Of a DNA stretch of 31,089 bases, positions 8,565-16,671 are shown in pieces. Every line of letters begins with the position of its first letter. Position 1 is the first letter of the stretch. Origin of the DNA: an uncultured Flavobacteriales bacterium (GTDB taxonomy: Bacteria; Bacteroidota; Bacteroidia; Flavobacteriales; UBA1820); the NCBI GenBank assembly GCA_938023515.1, contig CALJDR010000081.1:1-31089 (forward strand), given 5' to 3'. The translations under genes were made by a program, and so were the position numbers. The notes below the pieces were generated by a model, which saw only the letters and a program-made list of their open reading frames with translations, ran no database searches and had not been told where the DNA came from.

Positions 8565-9617
8565 ATGAAAATGGACAAAAAAATATTTTACAAATGGGTC
8601 TTGGCGGCTTTTTTTCTGCTGCCTTCAATCGGGGCGTTCTCACAGGTAGTGGTGGACAGCAAGACGGCCGATTTTCTGCGCAAGTTCGACGACCAGAAAG
8701 TTAAGCCGGCCAAAATAGACACTTCCTATTGGTCGGTGCCGAAAGAAATACGGCTTGACCTGGCACTGCACTCGGTGTCAAAGAACTGGTATCAATCGGA
8801 TAACCGCAGCAGCATTCGAATCAATATGTACTCTTTGATAAATGCCAATTACATTCGGGAATTCACGAAATGGAATAATACTTTTGACGTACGTTTGGGT
8901 TTTTTATGGGAAGATGCCGGGAAATTGGCAGACGGAGCGCGTAACCTGACCGTAAACCAAAACTATTTGCGGTTGGAAACCCAATACGGTGTAAAATTAG
9001 TTCGCCGTTTCGATTTCGTGGCCAACGCCAAGTTGGTGACCCAGATCATGCCCAGTTATGAAAAAAACACGTCGGATAGGCCGAATAAGACGTTCATGGC
9101 CCCCGGTGTGATGGACATCGGTCTTGGTGCTTCTTACAATTATTCTTCGAACCGATTGCCGACCCTTTCCGTCAGTTTCTTCCCGATAAACAACAATACC
9201 ACATTCGTGCTCAACCAGCGTTTGGCTGATGCAGGGACTTCAGGGGTGGATCCGGCGGTAAAAGATGCGGATGGGAATATCATTAAACACGGAAAACATT
9301 TTAAAATCGTTTGGGGTCTCCGTACCGAGTTTAATATTAAATATTTCCTGCTGGAAAATAAGAAGTTTTGGGTAAGCGACAAATTTTCCATGTTCATTGA
9401 TTATGTTGAAAATTTCGGAGCCGGCCAGATAGACAATAAAACCAGTTTTTATTATGCGATATCCAAAAACATTGGCATCAGTTATGATATGACCCTTCGG
9501 TATTACGACAGCGACAAGGTCAAAAAGATGAATCCGGCTACGGGAGTAATAGAAAATTATCCGGCCGGATTGGAAATGATGAACGACATGTCTTTGTCTT
9601 TGAAATTTAATTTCTAA
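8565..9617 (+). CDS. DUF3078-like outer-membrane beta-barrel protein
   Basis: 350-residue secreted protein. The start was set at the ATG at 8565, which leads into a signal peptide ending GAFSQ; an alternative ATG lies at 8571 and a longer in-frame start at 8538 adds nine residues. The mature part is rich in alternating aromatic strands and ends in SLSLKFNF, a typical outer-membrane barrel terminus with a final Phe. The phrases LALHSVSKNWYQSDN, TKWNNTFDVRLGF, LVTQIMPSYE and FMAPGVMDIGLGASYNY fit the Bacteroidetes DUF3078 family, which has no defined role. An imperfect -7 box (TATCTTCG at 8541) could give it its own promoter. The family call is from memory of its pattern and is moderately sure. 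Confidence 0.7.
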   Translation: MKMDKKIFYKWVLAAFFLLPSIGAFSQVVVDSKTADFLRKFDDQKVKPAKIDTSYWSVPKEIRLDLALHSVSKNWYQSDNRSSIRINMYSLINANYIREFTKWNNTFDVRLGFLWEDAGKLADGARNLTVNQNYLRLETQYGVKLVRRFDFVANAKLVTQIMPSYEKNTSDRPNKTFMAPGVMDIGLGASYNYSSNRLPTLSVSFFPINNNTTFVLNQRLADAGTSGVDPAVKDADGNIIKHGKHFKIVWGLRTEFNIKYFLLENKKFWVSDKFSMFIDYVENFGAGQIDNKTSFYYAISKNIGISYDMTLRYYDSDKVKKMNPATGVIENYPAGLEMMNDMSLSLKFNF

Positions 9618-9642
9618 CAGTGGCTAAAAAACAGCGCTTTCT

Positions 9643-9674
9643 TTTAACGAAGAATTAAAAAAAACGTAACTTTG
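9643..9674 (+). promoter_or_regulatory. prs promoter
   Basis: TTTA at 9643, then 20 bases, then TAACTTTG at 9667-9674. This fits the Bacteroidetes layout of a TTTG-like -33 element and TAnnTTTG spaced 19-21 bases apart, 58 bases before the prs start. Confidence 0.65.
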
Positions 9675-9732
9675 CGGCGTTGTTTCCGGGCTCTACCGGA
9701 AAATGGTCTCAAAAACATTCACAGCTACGAAA

Positions 9733-10677
9733 ATGGAATCAAAACCTAAGATCTTTGCCGCTTCCTGCACGACGGGACTGGCGGAAAAGATAGCCCAGGA
9801 GTATGGTACGTCGCTCGGCCGGGTAGAACTCTCTCATTTTTCCGACGGAGAATTTCAGCCTTGTTTCGAGGAAACGGTACGCGGCAAGCACGTGTACCTG
9901 GTATGCTCCACCACGCCTCCTTCGGATAATCTGATGGAACTCCTGCTGATGATCGACTGCGCCAAACGCGCTTCGGCCAGCAAGATCATTGCCGTTATCC
10001 CGTATTTCGGGTGGGCCCGTCAGGACCGCAAGGACAAACCGCGTGTGCCCATAGGCGCCAAAATGGTGGCTAAAATGCTGGAAACGGCAGGGGCTACGCG
10101 CATCGTGACGATGGACCTGCATGCCGATCAGATACAGGGATTTTTCGAGATACCGGTGGACCATCTGTATGCATCGTCCATATTCGTGGATTATATCAAA
10201 CAATTGCAGCGGGAAGGAAAGATACAGAACCTGGCCGTAGCCTCTCCGGATATGGGGGGTTCCAAAAGGGCCTATTCCTATGCCAAATATTTCGGTTCGG
10301 ACGTGGTAATATGCTACAAGCAGCGCAAGAAAGCGAACGTGATCGAAAGCATGACCCTGATCGGGGAAGTAGAGGGCAAGGATATCATCCTGCTCGACGA
10401 TATGGCCGATACGGCCGGAACCCTTACCAAGGCTTGTGATATCATGGTAGACCGCGGGGCGCGCAGCGTCCGGGCAATGGTGACCCATCCCATTCTTTCG
10501 GGGGATGCCTATCGCCGCATCGAGGATTCCAAGATTACCGAACTGATCACCACGGACAGCATCGCGTTAAAAAATTCATCGGATAAAATAAAAGTGTTAT
10601 CTTGCGCCCCTCTTATGGCGGATGCGATCCGGATGATAGAGGACAACGCTTCGATAAGCGCTAATTACGTGTTCTGA
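9733..10677 (+). CDS. prs: Ribose-phosphate pyrophosphokinase (PRPP synthase)
   Basis: Makes phosphoribosyl pyrophosphate from ribose 5-phosphate and ATP, feeding nucleotide, NAD and histidine synthesis. The protein is 314 residues from the ATG at 9733, the usual length; a start at 9703 would add ten unconserved residues. Motifs are SDGEFQPCFEETVRG, YFGWARQDRKDKPRVPIGAK (ATP-binding flexible loop), the family signature DLHADQIQGFFEIP, and the PRPP loop DDMADTAGT. rplY follows after 38 bases and is probably co-transcribed. PRPP is also the first substrate of HisG, encoded later in this window. Confidence 0.97.
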   Translation: MESKPKIFAASCTTGLAEKIAQEYGTSLGRVELSHFSDGEFQPCFEETVRGKHVYLVCSTTPPSDNLMELLLMIDCAKRASASKIIAVIPYFGWARQDRKDKPRVPIGAKMVAKMLETAGATRIVTMDLHADQIQGFFEIPVDHLYASSIFVDYIKQLQREGKIQNLAVASPDMGGSKRAYSYAKYFGSDVVICYKQRKKANVIESMTLIGEVEGKDIILLDDMADTAGTLTKACDIMVDRGARSVRAMVTHPILSGDAYRRIEDSKITELITTDSIALKNSSDKIKVLSCAPLMADAIRMIEDNASISANYVF

Positions 10678-10715
10678 AATTATTTACCATACAATAACGT
10701 AAACATTTTTTCATT

Positions 10716-11336
10716 ATGAAGTCAATTACACTTAAAGGACTCGAGAGAGAAAGCGTGGGCAAGGTGTCTACCAATGCCTTACGTAATGCTGGTCGTGTAC
10801 CTTGTGTAATCTACGGAGGTGAAAATCCGGTTCATTTTTCGGTGGACGCCAGAGAATTGGCTCCGCTGATTTACACCCCGGATGCACTCATCGTAGATTT
10901 GGAACTTGCCTCGGGTAAGAAATTCAAAGCGGCGTTGCAGGACCTGCAATTCCATCCTGTGACGGAGACTGTCCTTCACGTGGACTTTATCGAGCTTTTT
11001 GAAGACAAACCCGTTACTATGGTAGTTCCGGTAGTGATCACCGGGCATTCTGTCGGCGTACGCGCCGGTGGTGTTCTGGCTGTCAACGCCCGCAAACTTC
11101 CGGTACGTGCCCTGCCTGCAAACCTGCCCGACAGGATCGAGGTGGATGTAACTCCGCTGAAGATAGGTGGCAAGGCATTTGTTCGTACCCTTCAAAAGGA
11201 CGGCTACAAGATCCTGGCTGCCGACAACTACATCGTAGCCTATGTGCGCACTTCGCGTAACGCTGCCAAAACAGGCGACGAAGGTACTGCTGAAGAGGCA
11301 GAAGGTGCTGGCGAAGGCGAGGCGTCTGCAGAATAA
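10716..11336 (+). CDS. rplY: 50S ribosomal protein L25 (Ctc type)
   Basis: 206-residue long-form L25, a 5S rRNA-binding ribosomal protein with an added C-terminal domain as in the general stress protein Ctc. The N-terminal domain shows GRVPCVIYGGENPVHFSV and ALQDLQFHPVTETVLHVDFIEL. The second domain runs from about residue 100, with VPVVITGHSVGVRAGGVL and LPDRIEVDVTPLKIG. The last 20 residues are an acidic, Ala/Gly/Glu-rich tail. It follows prs, a common pairing, and ends at a strong terminator. The peptidyl-tRNA hydrolase gene often found after it is absent here. Confidence 0.96.
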   Translation: MKSITLKGLERESVGKVSTNALRNAGRVPCVIYGGENPVHFSVDARELAPLIYTPDALIVDLELASGKKFKAALQDLQFHPVTETVLHVDFIELFEDKPVTMVVPVVITGHSVGVRAGGVLAVNARKLPVRALPANLPDRIEVDVTPLKIGGKAFVRTLQKDGYKILAADNYIVAYVRTSRNAAKTGDEGTAEEAEGAGEGEASAE

Positions 11337-11373
11337 TTTTACGAAGGAAAGGTATATTTTTCCGAATATATCG

Positions 11374-11406
11374 AAGTGCGCTGCAGTTATGCGGCGCACT
11401 TTTTTT
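11374..11406 (+). terminator. Terminator of prs-rplY
   Basis: A 12-bp stem (AAGTGCGCTGCA with TGCGGCGCACTT, one G-T pair) closes a GTTA loop and ends in seven T residues, 37 bases after the rplY stop. Confidence 0.9.
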
Positions 11407-11438
11407 GACGGACAGCCCGGTATTAAAGGCTAAAACGC

Positions 11439-11446
11439 TATATTTG
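11439..11446 (+). promoter_or_regulatory. -7 box for the ArnT-like gene
   Basis: TATATTTG, an exact TAnnTTTG match just downstream of the rplY terminator and 72 bases before the next start. The -33 element is unclear. Confidence 0.45.
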
Positions 11447-11518
11447 TGCGCGTTTTTCTTTCAGGAAAAAGGCCCCAATCCGTTGGACAATTTCATTCAT
11501 CTCTAATCTATCCGACCG

Positions 11519-13087
11519 ATGAAACCCATATACAGATACCTGCTTTTTTTTGTGCTTCTTCTTCCGGCAATCGTGCTGCGGGATTATACGCCCGACAATG
11601 AACTGCGTTATATAAGCCTGGTCGACGAAGCCCTGCGGAACGGCACATGGTTCACCTTTTACGACCATGGGACGGTTTACGCCGATAAACCGCCTCTTTA
11701 TTTCTGGTACATCATGCTGTCCCATCTTATTTTGGGGGCGCATCATATGTGGGCCATTGGGCTGGCCAGCCTGATCCCCGCCATCGGGATTATCGCCGTG
11801 ATGGACCGTTGGATGAAAGAAGAAGGGGTAAAATGCGACGGTGCAATGGCAGGTGCGATGCTGATGACTACAGCCATGTATGCCGGGACGGCCCTGGTGA
11901 TGCGGATGGATATGCTGATGGCCCTGTTTATCCTGCTGGCTTTGCGGACTTTTTACAGATTGTATAAAGGCACAGCCGGCCGGGGTGCAAAATGGGCAAT
12001 CCCCGTTTATATATTTCTTGCGGTATTTACCAAGGGGCCGGTCGGGATCCTGATGCCGGTGCTGGCTATCGCGGTGTTCCTGGCTATAAAGAAAGACCTC
12101 CGGCATTTCGGCCGGTATTTCGGCTGGTGGCAGTGGGGCGTACTCATAGGCTTGTGCGTCGTTTGGTTTTCGATGGTATACATCGAAGGGGGCAACGAAT
12201 ACCTGAACAACATCCTTTTCAAGCAGACGGTAGGCCGCGGGGTGAATTCGTTCCATCATGCCGAGCCTTTCTACTATTATCTGACGCATTTTGCCTATGC
12301 GTTGGCACCCTGGTCGCTGCTTTATATCGTATCGTATGTGAAAGGGATACGGAAGAAACTATTCTCTACGGACATCGAAAAGTTCCTGGCGGTCGTATCG
12401 GTTTCGACTTTCGTCATGCTGTCGGCGGTAAGTTCGAAACTGGATATTTATCTGGTTCCCGCCTATCCCTTTATGGTATATCTCTCGGCGGTCTGGATCG
12501 ATCGGACGGCTCCTTCGCGGTGGTATTCGGCGGCGGCAGCCCTTCCTTGCTTTGTCTTTGCACTGGCGCTCCCCGCTGTTTTCGTGCTGAAGGATAAATT
12601 ACCTTTCGGGTTGGAAAGTGCGGCGATGGTTTACGTTTCGGCGGCGATCCTTTCCGTGGCCGGGATCCTGGCGCTCGTGGCGATTTTCCGCGGAAGGCTG
12701 GCGCTGGGCGTGAAGGCCGCTTCTTTCGGCTTCCTGGCGGCGGTATTCGCCGGGGCATTTGTCATCCCTCAGGTGAACCCTTATATCGGGTTTGAATACT
12801 TAGGGGGAGAGGCCTCCCGCATTTCCCGGGAAAAGGGCATCGAAAATTTTGCGTATTACAACTTCGACGAAGGCTGGTATATGGACGTATTCACCGGGGA
12901 GTCTTTCCACCGGATATGGGATATGCCCCAGCTTGATTCGCTGGAAGCTTTGCCTGAAAAGTCACTGCTTCTGGTGCGGGATGTGGAAATACGCCACGAC
13001 AGTGTTTTTGCCGCCCGGATAAAAGAACTTTCCCCGGAAATAAAGAAAGGCAGCTTCAGCCTCTATATAGTCGGGAAAGAAAATTAA
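11519..13087 (+). CDS. ArnT-like (GT83/PMT family) membrane glycosyltransferase
   Basis: 522-residue polytopic inner-membrane protein with around eleven hydrophobic segments and a soluble C-terminal tail. The first periplasmic loop has DYTPDNELRY followed by YADKPPLYFW, the family pattern of an acidic residue pair near the first membrane segment and a KPPLYxW motif. Such enzymes take a sugar from a polyprenyl-phosphate carrier and add it to lipid A, another lipid or a protein on the periplasmic side. The donor could be made by the GT2 protein encoded at 13722-14450, which converges on this gene. The sugar and acceptor are unknown. Its stop codon overlaps the stop of the LAB_N gene by two bases, with no terminator between them. 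Confidence 0.85.
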   Translation: MKPIYRYLLFFVLLLPAIVLRDYTPDNELRYISLVDEALRNGTWFTFYDHGTVYADKPPLYFWYIMLSHLILGAHHMWAIGLASLIPAIGIIAVMDRWMKEEGVKCDGAMAGAMLMTTAMYAGTALVMRMDMLMALFILLALRTFYRLYKGTAGRGAKWAIPVYIFLAVFTKGPVGILMPVLAIAVFLAIKKDLRHFGRYFGWWQWGVLIGLCVVWFSMVYIEGGNEYLNNILFKQTVGRGVNSFHHAEPFYYYLTHFAYALAPWSLLYIVSYVKGIRKKLFSTDIEKFLAVVSVSTFVMLSAVSSKLDIYLVPAYPFMVYLSAVWIDRTAPSRWYSAAAALPCFVFALALPAVFVLKDKLPFGLESAAMVYVSAAILSVAGILALVAIFRGRLALGVKAASFGFLAAVFAGAFVIPQVNPYIGFEYLGGEASRISREKGIENFAYYNFDEGWYMDVFTGESFHRIWDMPQLDSLEALPEKSLLLVRDVEIRHDSVFAARIKELSPEIKKGSFSLYIVGKEN

Positions 13088-13725
13088 TCGTTTTTGATGG
13101 CTTCTTTGGCTGTTTTCCGGCCAATCATGATGTTGCGCAGGTAGACGAAGAAACCGGTCGACTGCCCGATGATCAGCACCGGGTCGCGGCGGATAATAGC
13201 GTATGCGATGATCATGGCCGACCCCGTAAGGCTTATTACCCAGAAAGTTGTGGGCAGCAAAGATTCGCCTGCTCGCGCGGAATACCTCCACTGGTAGATA
13301 AAGCGCAGGGTGAACGTGAACTGTCCGGCCGTGCCAAAAATGATGAGCCAGCCCGGGATATTTTCCTGCCGGAAAAGATGCTCCACCGTATTGCGCCAAT
13401 CGACGGCAAAATAGCAGAAGGCGGCTAAAGGAAGGTATAGAATGACCAGCCGTACGAATCCCGGCATCGTAAACCACGCCTTTTTAGCCCGCAGGTTCCA
13501 GATATAGATGTAGTAAGCGATGAGCTGCCCGGCAATGATGGCGAAATCGTTCCGCAGCCACCCGTATATGCACAGGATGACCGATGCGGCCATGCTCATC
13601 TGCCAGAAAATAGTGGGAGAGAGCACTTTTTTAGCCCGTTCGGAGGCGATCCACTGTACCAGAAGGCGTCCTGAAAAGAGTATCTGGGCTACAATACCTA
13701 CAAGAAAAACCAGGTATTGGTTCAT
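13084..13725 (-). CDS. LAB_N (lipid A biosynthesis N-terminal) membrane protein
   Basis: 213-residue membrane protein made of two related halves. Residues of about 6-70 (ILFSGRLLVQWIASERAKK, then FWQMSMAASVILCIYG and GQLIAYYIYIWNL) and about 128-200 (FTFTLRFIYQWRYSARAG, then FWVISLTGSAMIIAYA and GQSTGFFVYLRNI) repeat the same pattern of an aromatic-Q-W-basic motif, a membrane segment and GQ with a further membrane segment. This is the domain found in front of some lipid A disaccharide synthases, and it also occurs alone. It overlaps the upstream GT2 gene by ATGA, so the two are translationally coupled. A lipid-linked sugar flippase or partner role is a reasonable guess from context; nothing in the sequence proves it. 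Confidence 0.85.
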   Translation of the reverse strand: MNQYLVFLVGIVAQILFSGRLLVQWIASERAKKVLSPTIFWQMSMAASVILCIYGWLRNDFAIIAGQLIAYYIYIWNLRAKKAWFTMPGFVRLVILYLPLAAFCYFAVDWRNTVEHLFRQENIPGWLIIFGTAGQFTFTLRFIYQWRYSARAGESLLPTTFWVISLTGSAMIIAYAIIRRDPVLIIGQSTGFFVYLRNIMIGRKTAKEAIKND

Positions 13726-14450
13726 AAATCGGTATCTTTGACCTTATAGTTGATATAGCGGCTCTTCATCCAGCGGTAAGCGAAGCAATCGTTGAACGGG
13801 CCGATCAGCCGGTTCCACATGGTGTATTTCGATTTGCCGGCCGTCCGGGGGAAGTGGCGGATAGGGACTTGCTTGACGGTTCCGTTCTGAAGGGCTATCA
13901 AGGCGGGGACAAAGCGGTGCAACCCGGAGAAAAGCGGCATTTTTTTCGCATTCTCCGTACGGATGAGTTTCAGCGGGCAGCCGGTGTCTTTTGCATCGTC
14001 CCCGGTCATCATCCGGCGGAAAGCGTTCCCTATTTTCGACTGGATCCTTTTGGCGAAAGTATCTTTGCGGTTGGCCCGGATACCGGTGACCAGCGTGTAT
14101 TTGTCGGCGTATTCGGCCAGCAGATTAAAATCGTCCGGGGTCGTCTGCAGGTCCGCGTCGATGTAACCCACGTAAGTGGACTGTGCATGGTCGATACCGG
14201 CTTTCATGGCGGCGGAATTCCCGCAGTTCTTTTCGAACGACAGGTAGAACATATCCTTGTTCCGCGCGCAGACATCTTTTATCATCTGGGTCGATCCGTC
14301 GGTCGATCCGTCGTCCACAAAGAGGATGCACGAGGCCAGACGGGCCGTTTTAAGGTATTTTATCAGCTCTTCTTCAAGTCTCTGCATGTTGTCCCGTTCG
14401 TTGAATACGGGCACGATCACGGTCATGAAATAATCTTTGGTAACGTTCAT
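13722..14450 (-). CDS. GT2 glycosyltransferase, polyprenyl-phosphate sugar synthase type
   Basis: 242-residue GT-A fold family 2 glycosyltransferase of the DPM1/ArnC type, expected to move a sugar from a nucleotide donor to polyprenyl phosphate on the cytoplasmic face. Motifs are VIVPVFNERDNM, FVDDGSTDGS, NCGNSAAMKAG, the metal-binding DADLQTTP (DxD) and a basic C-terminal half with FRRMMTGDDAKDTGCPLKLIR. It lacks the two C-terminal membrane helices of ArnC/GtrB. An alternative start eight codons in (14426) would still keep the fold. It leads an ATGA-coupled pair with the LAB_N protein and may supply the ArnT-like enzyme across the convergent junction. Confidence 0.9.
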   Translation of the reverse strand: MNVTKDYFMTVIVPVFNERDNMQRLEEELIKYLKTARLASCILFVDDGSTDGSTQMIKDVCARNKDMFYLSFEKNCGNSAAMKAGIDHAQSTYVGYIDADLQTTPDDFNLLAEYADKYTLVTGIRANRKDTFAKRIQSKIGNAFRRMMTGDDAKDTGCPLKLIRTENAKKMPLFSGLHRFVPALIALQNGTVKQVPIRHFPRTAGKSKYTMWNRLIGPFNDCFAYRWMKSRYINYKVKDTDL

Positions 14451-14474
14451 CTGGACATAAGATGTTAGAGGTTA

Positions 14475-14482
14475 CAAAGATA
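14475..14482 (-). promoter_or_regulatory. -7 box for the GT2-LAB_N pair
   Basis: On the minus strand TATCTTTG, an exact TAnnTTTG match 24 bases before the GT2 start. No good -33 element was seen. Confidence 0.45.
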
Positions 14483-14770
14483 CGGTTTATTTCATATAAA
14501 ATCCGGTTATGCCGAAAAGGATTGTAAAAAACGGCAAAAAAGAAAGGCCTGCTTTTCAATTGGTTTTCATTTATTTGCAGATACTGATGAGGGTTGGTTT
14601 CCCGGATGATCCACAAACACCTGCCGAAAGAGAGTAAAACTCCGGAATACCGGGGACCAAAACGGCGGGTTTTTCGGAGGGAATGGGATTTTTAGAAGGG
14701 GAAACAGGCGGTGTTCGTCGGGAAAAATCCGTTTTTTACGGATTTAAAGTAAGGGCTCGCCGGGAACGCC

Positions 14771-14801
14771 TTGCAGGGGCTTTGCCGGGGGAGTACTTTT
14801 G
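14771..14801 (+). promoter_or_regulatory. Promoter of the LiaF-like/LytTR operon
   Basis: TTG at 14771-14773, 20 bases, then TACTTTTG at 14794-14801. Both elements and the spacing fit the Bacteroidetes housekeeping promoter, 25 bases before the ATG at 14827. Confidence 0.7.
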
Positions 14802-14826
14802 TATCGAACGTTAAAACAAAAAACAT

Positions 14827-15582
14827 ATGTCTACGCAAAAAGAATGGAACGGACGCCGCCCTTTTAGAAAAGGCGGCATCATCATGGCCGGGATACTGAT
14901 CGCAGTAGGCCTGCTCTTTCTGGGAAGGAATCTCGGATGGGTGAATGGACATCTTTTTGGCATACTCGTATCCTGGCAGTCCCTGCTTATCCTGTTCGGA
15001 TTATTGTCTTTGTTCGCCCGGAAGATCGTCTGGGGCATTCTATTGATGGGAATAGGCGGCTTTTTCCTCGTGCCCGGGATTACCGGTGCCGGTGTCGGAT
15101 GGGCACATACCTATTGGCCGGTGCTTATCGTGCTGGCGGGTATTCTGCTGTTGTTCGGACGGCGCGCCCACCATCGCCGCTGGGGGCATCCGCAATGGGG
15201 ACGCCGGCCCGGCTTTTCCGATCCCATTACGGGGACACAGGATGGATTCGTCCGCTCCGGCAATACGTTCGGGGCAGAGAGGTATATCGTCCTCGACCCG
15301 GTCTTTAAGGGAGGGGAACTCCGGAACAATTTCGGAGGGACGGTACTGGACCTGCGCCGCACTTCGCTCCCGGAAGGAGATACGGTCATCGACGTAGAAT
15401 TGTCTTTTGGCGGGATAGAGATCTATGTGCCGGACAACTGGGTGATCGTGTGCGAACTGGAATCCGTATTGGGCGGCGTGGAGGATAAGCGTTACGGCGT
15501 CATTTCTGCACCTGTTGCCGGAAACAGCCGCCTGATCATCCGGGGGAATGTCACCTTCGGCGGTGTAGTGATCAAGAACTAA
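14827..15582 (+). CDS. LiaF-like membrane protein
   Basis: 251-residue protein with four N-terminal membrane segments (about 17-35, 44-62, 66-84 and 92-110) like the LiaI/LiaF transmembrane domain. After a basic linker (RRAHHRRWGHPQWGRR) comes a C-terminal beta-rich domain with repeated FGG steps (NNFGGTVLDLRRT, LSFGGIEIYVPDNW, VTFGGVVIKN), typical of the LiaF C-terminal, cell-envelope-response domain. In Firmicutes LiaF restrains a stress kinase; a similar role for this Bacteroidetes protein is inference. The LytTR regulator starts four bases after its stop, so the two are one operon and probably one signalling unit. Confidence 0.85.
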   Translation: MSTQKEWNGRRPFRKGGIIMAGILIAVGLLFLGRNLGWVNGHLFGILVSWQSLLILFGLLSLFARKIVWGILLMGIGGFFLVPGITGAGVGWAHTYWPVLIVLAGILLLFGRRAHHRRWGHPQWGRRPGFSDPITGTQDGFVRSGNTFGAERYIVLDPVFKGGELRNNFGGTVLDLRRTSLPEGDTVIDVELSFGGIEIYVPDNWVIVCELESVLGGVEDKRYGVISAPVAGNSRLIIRGNVTFGGVVIKN

Positions 15583-15586
15583 AGGC

Positions 15587-16372
15587 ATGGATACGCATCC
15601 GTTTTTAGGATCGAATGCCGGGAAGCTGACTGGGCTGGCCGTAGTGATCGCTCAGATCGCGGTCCTGTGGGGCTTGCTGTGGCTGTATGGCGGAGTTTCG
15701 TGCCCGGCGGCAGCGGTCTATGCGGCGGTCTACGGTTTGTTTCTGGCGTTGGGAGGGTATGTGTATTGGTTCTGGGCCGGATTCCCGGTCACGGTGTATG
15801 CAAAGGTGGCGGTGGCGGTATTAGTGCAGGTGGTCTGCCTGGCAGACGTTTTTGCCGTCCGCTTCCTGACGGGCCTCGCCCCGGCGGAGTTGTTGTCGGG
15901 GAGTATCCCTCTGATGTTGGTGTACGGGTCGTTGTGCTGGGGAGTATTGGCCCTGTGGTACGAAAATATCCGCCAAACCGAACCGTCCGAAGAGGAAGTC
16001 GAGATCCAAAAAGAGGAAAAAACACTGCCTGAGGGGAAAAAAGAACGATTGGAGCGGATCACAGTCAAGGACAGGGAGGGAATTCACCTCATCCCAACGG
16101 ACGATCTTTACTGTATCCTCGCGGCCGGGGATTACGTAGCCCTGCGGACCGGCACCGATGAATACCTCAAAGAACAGACGATGAAGTATTTCGAACAAGG
16201 GCTTCCGGATACTTTCGTGCGGATCCACCGTTCGTGCATCGTCAATATCCGGCAGATAGCCCGGATAGAGCTTTCCGGGAAGGATGTATATACGATCCGA
16301 TTGAAGAACGGCGACTGCCTGCGGGCGAGTGTAACTGGGTACAAATTGCTGAAGGAGCGCTTGTCGTTGTAG
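15587..16372 (+). CDS. Membrane-anchored LytTR transcription regulator
   Basis: 261 residues. Residues 14-125 hold four hydrophobic segments, 130-155 form a charged linker rich in Glu and Lys, and 156-261 form a LytTR DNA-binding domain with ITVKDREGIHLIPTDDLYCILAAGDYV and the hallmark FVRIHRSCIVNIRQIARIEL. There is no receiver domain and no kinase gene beside it, so it looks like a one-component regulator tethered to the membrane. The likely input is the LiaF-like protein encoded immediately upstream, or the membrane state itself. Targets are unknown; autoregulation and control of the next operon are possibilities only. Confidence 0.9.
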   Translation: MDTHPFLGSNAGKLTGLAVVIAQIAVLWGLLWLYGGVSCPAAAVYAAVYGLFLALGGYVYWFWAGFPVTVYAKVAVAVLVQVVCLADVFAVRFLTGLAPAELLSGSIPLMLVYGSLCWGVLALWYENIRQTEPSEEEVEIQKEEKTLPEGKKERLERITVKDREGIHLIPTDDLYCILAAGDYVALRTGTDEYLKEQTMKYFEQGLPDTFVRIHRSCIVNIRQIARIELSGKDVYTIRLKNGDCLRASVTGYKLLKERLSL

Positions 16373-16671
16373 TAATTTATTAGAAGTCTTTGAAGAACGG
16401 GCCCATACAGAATTGTGCAGGCTTTTTGTGTCTGTTTTCAGGATATCCCGTTTTTGCCTCGCGTTTTCCTAAGTAGTCGTTGGAGCAATTCGGATTTAAT
16501 AGGGGAAATTCGGCGGATAAAGAAGCCTTCAAGAGGTCTGGAGCCCGGTATTTTCGATATACGAACCTGAAGGGCGGAATATGTGCGCGGTTTTTCTATC
16601 CGGTTTTTTTACTTTTAGGGCCGGAAAACAGGAGGTATGCTCCTTGATATACCCATAACGATCAAAACACT
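16373..16671. other. Intergenic region before the radical SAM gene
   Basis: 299 bases. No rho-independent terminator was evident after the LytTR gene. TACTTTTA at 16610-16617 is one base off the -7 consensus and is the best promoter guess for the radical SAM operon. A tiny hairpin (AGGAG-GTATG-CTCCT) lies at 16630-16644, and a 25-codon frame runs from 16581 to 16658. None of these is strong. Confidence 0.5.

Larger units (their letters stand above)
14451..14826. other. Intergenic region with divergent promoters
   Basis: 376 bases between divergent genes. It holds the GT2 -7 box near its left end, a perfect 8-bp hairpin at 14725-14745 (AAATCCGT and ACGGATTT around five T residues, followed by T-residues on the minus strand), and the promoter of the LiaF-like gene on the right. 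I saw no convincing small gene in the middle part (about 14500-14720). Confidence 0.6.

Noticed and set aside
11337..11518. A missing or broken pth gene after rplY
   Set aside because: The space holds only a terminator, a promoter box and a short leader; there is no pth remnant, so the gene is simply elsewhere.
16630..16644. A riboswitch or operator hairpin before the radical SAM gene
   Set aside because: Five base pairs with a five-base loop is within chance expectation, and no conserved aptamer features are visible.
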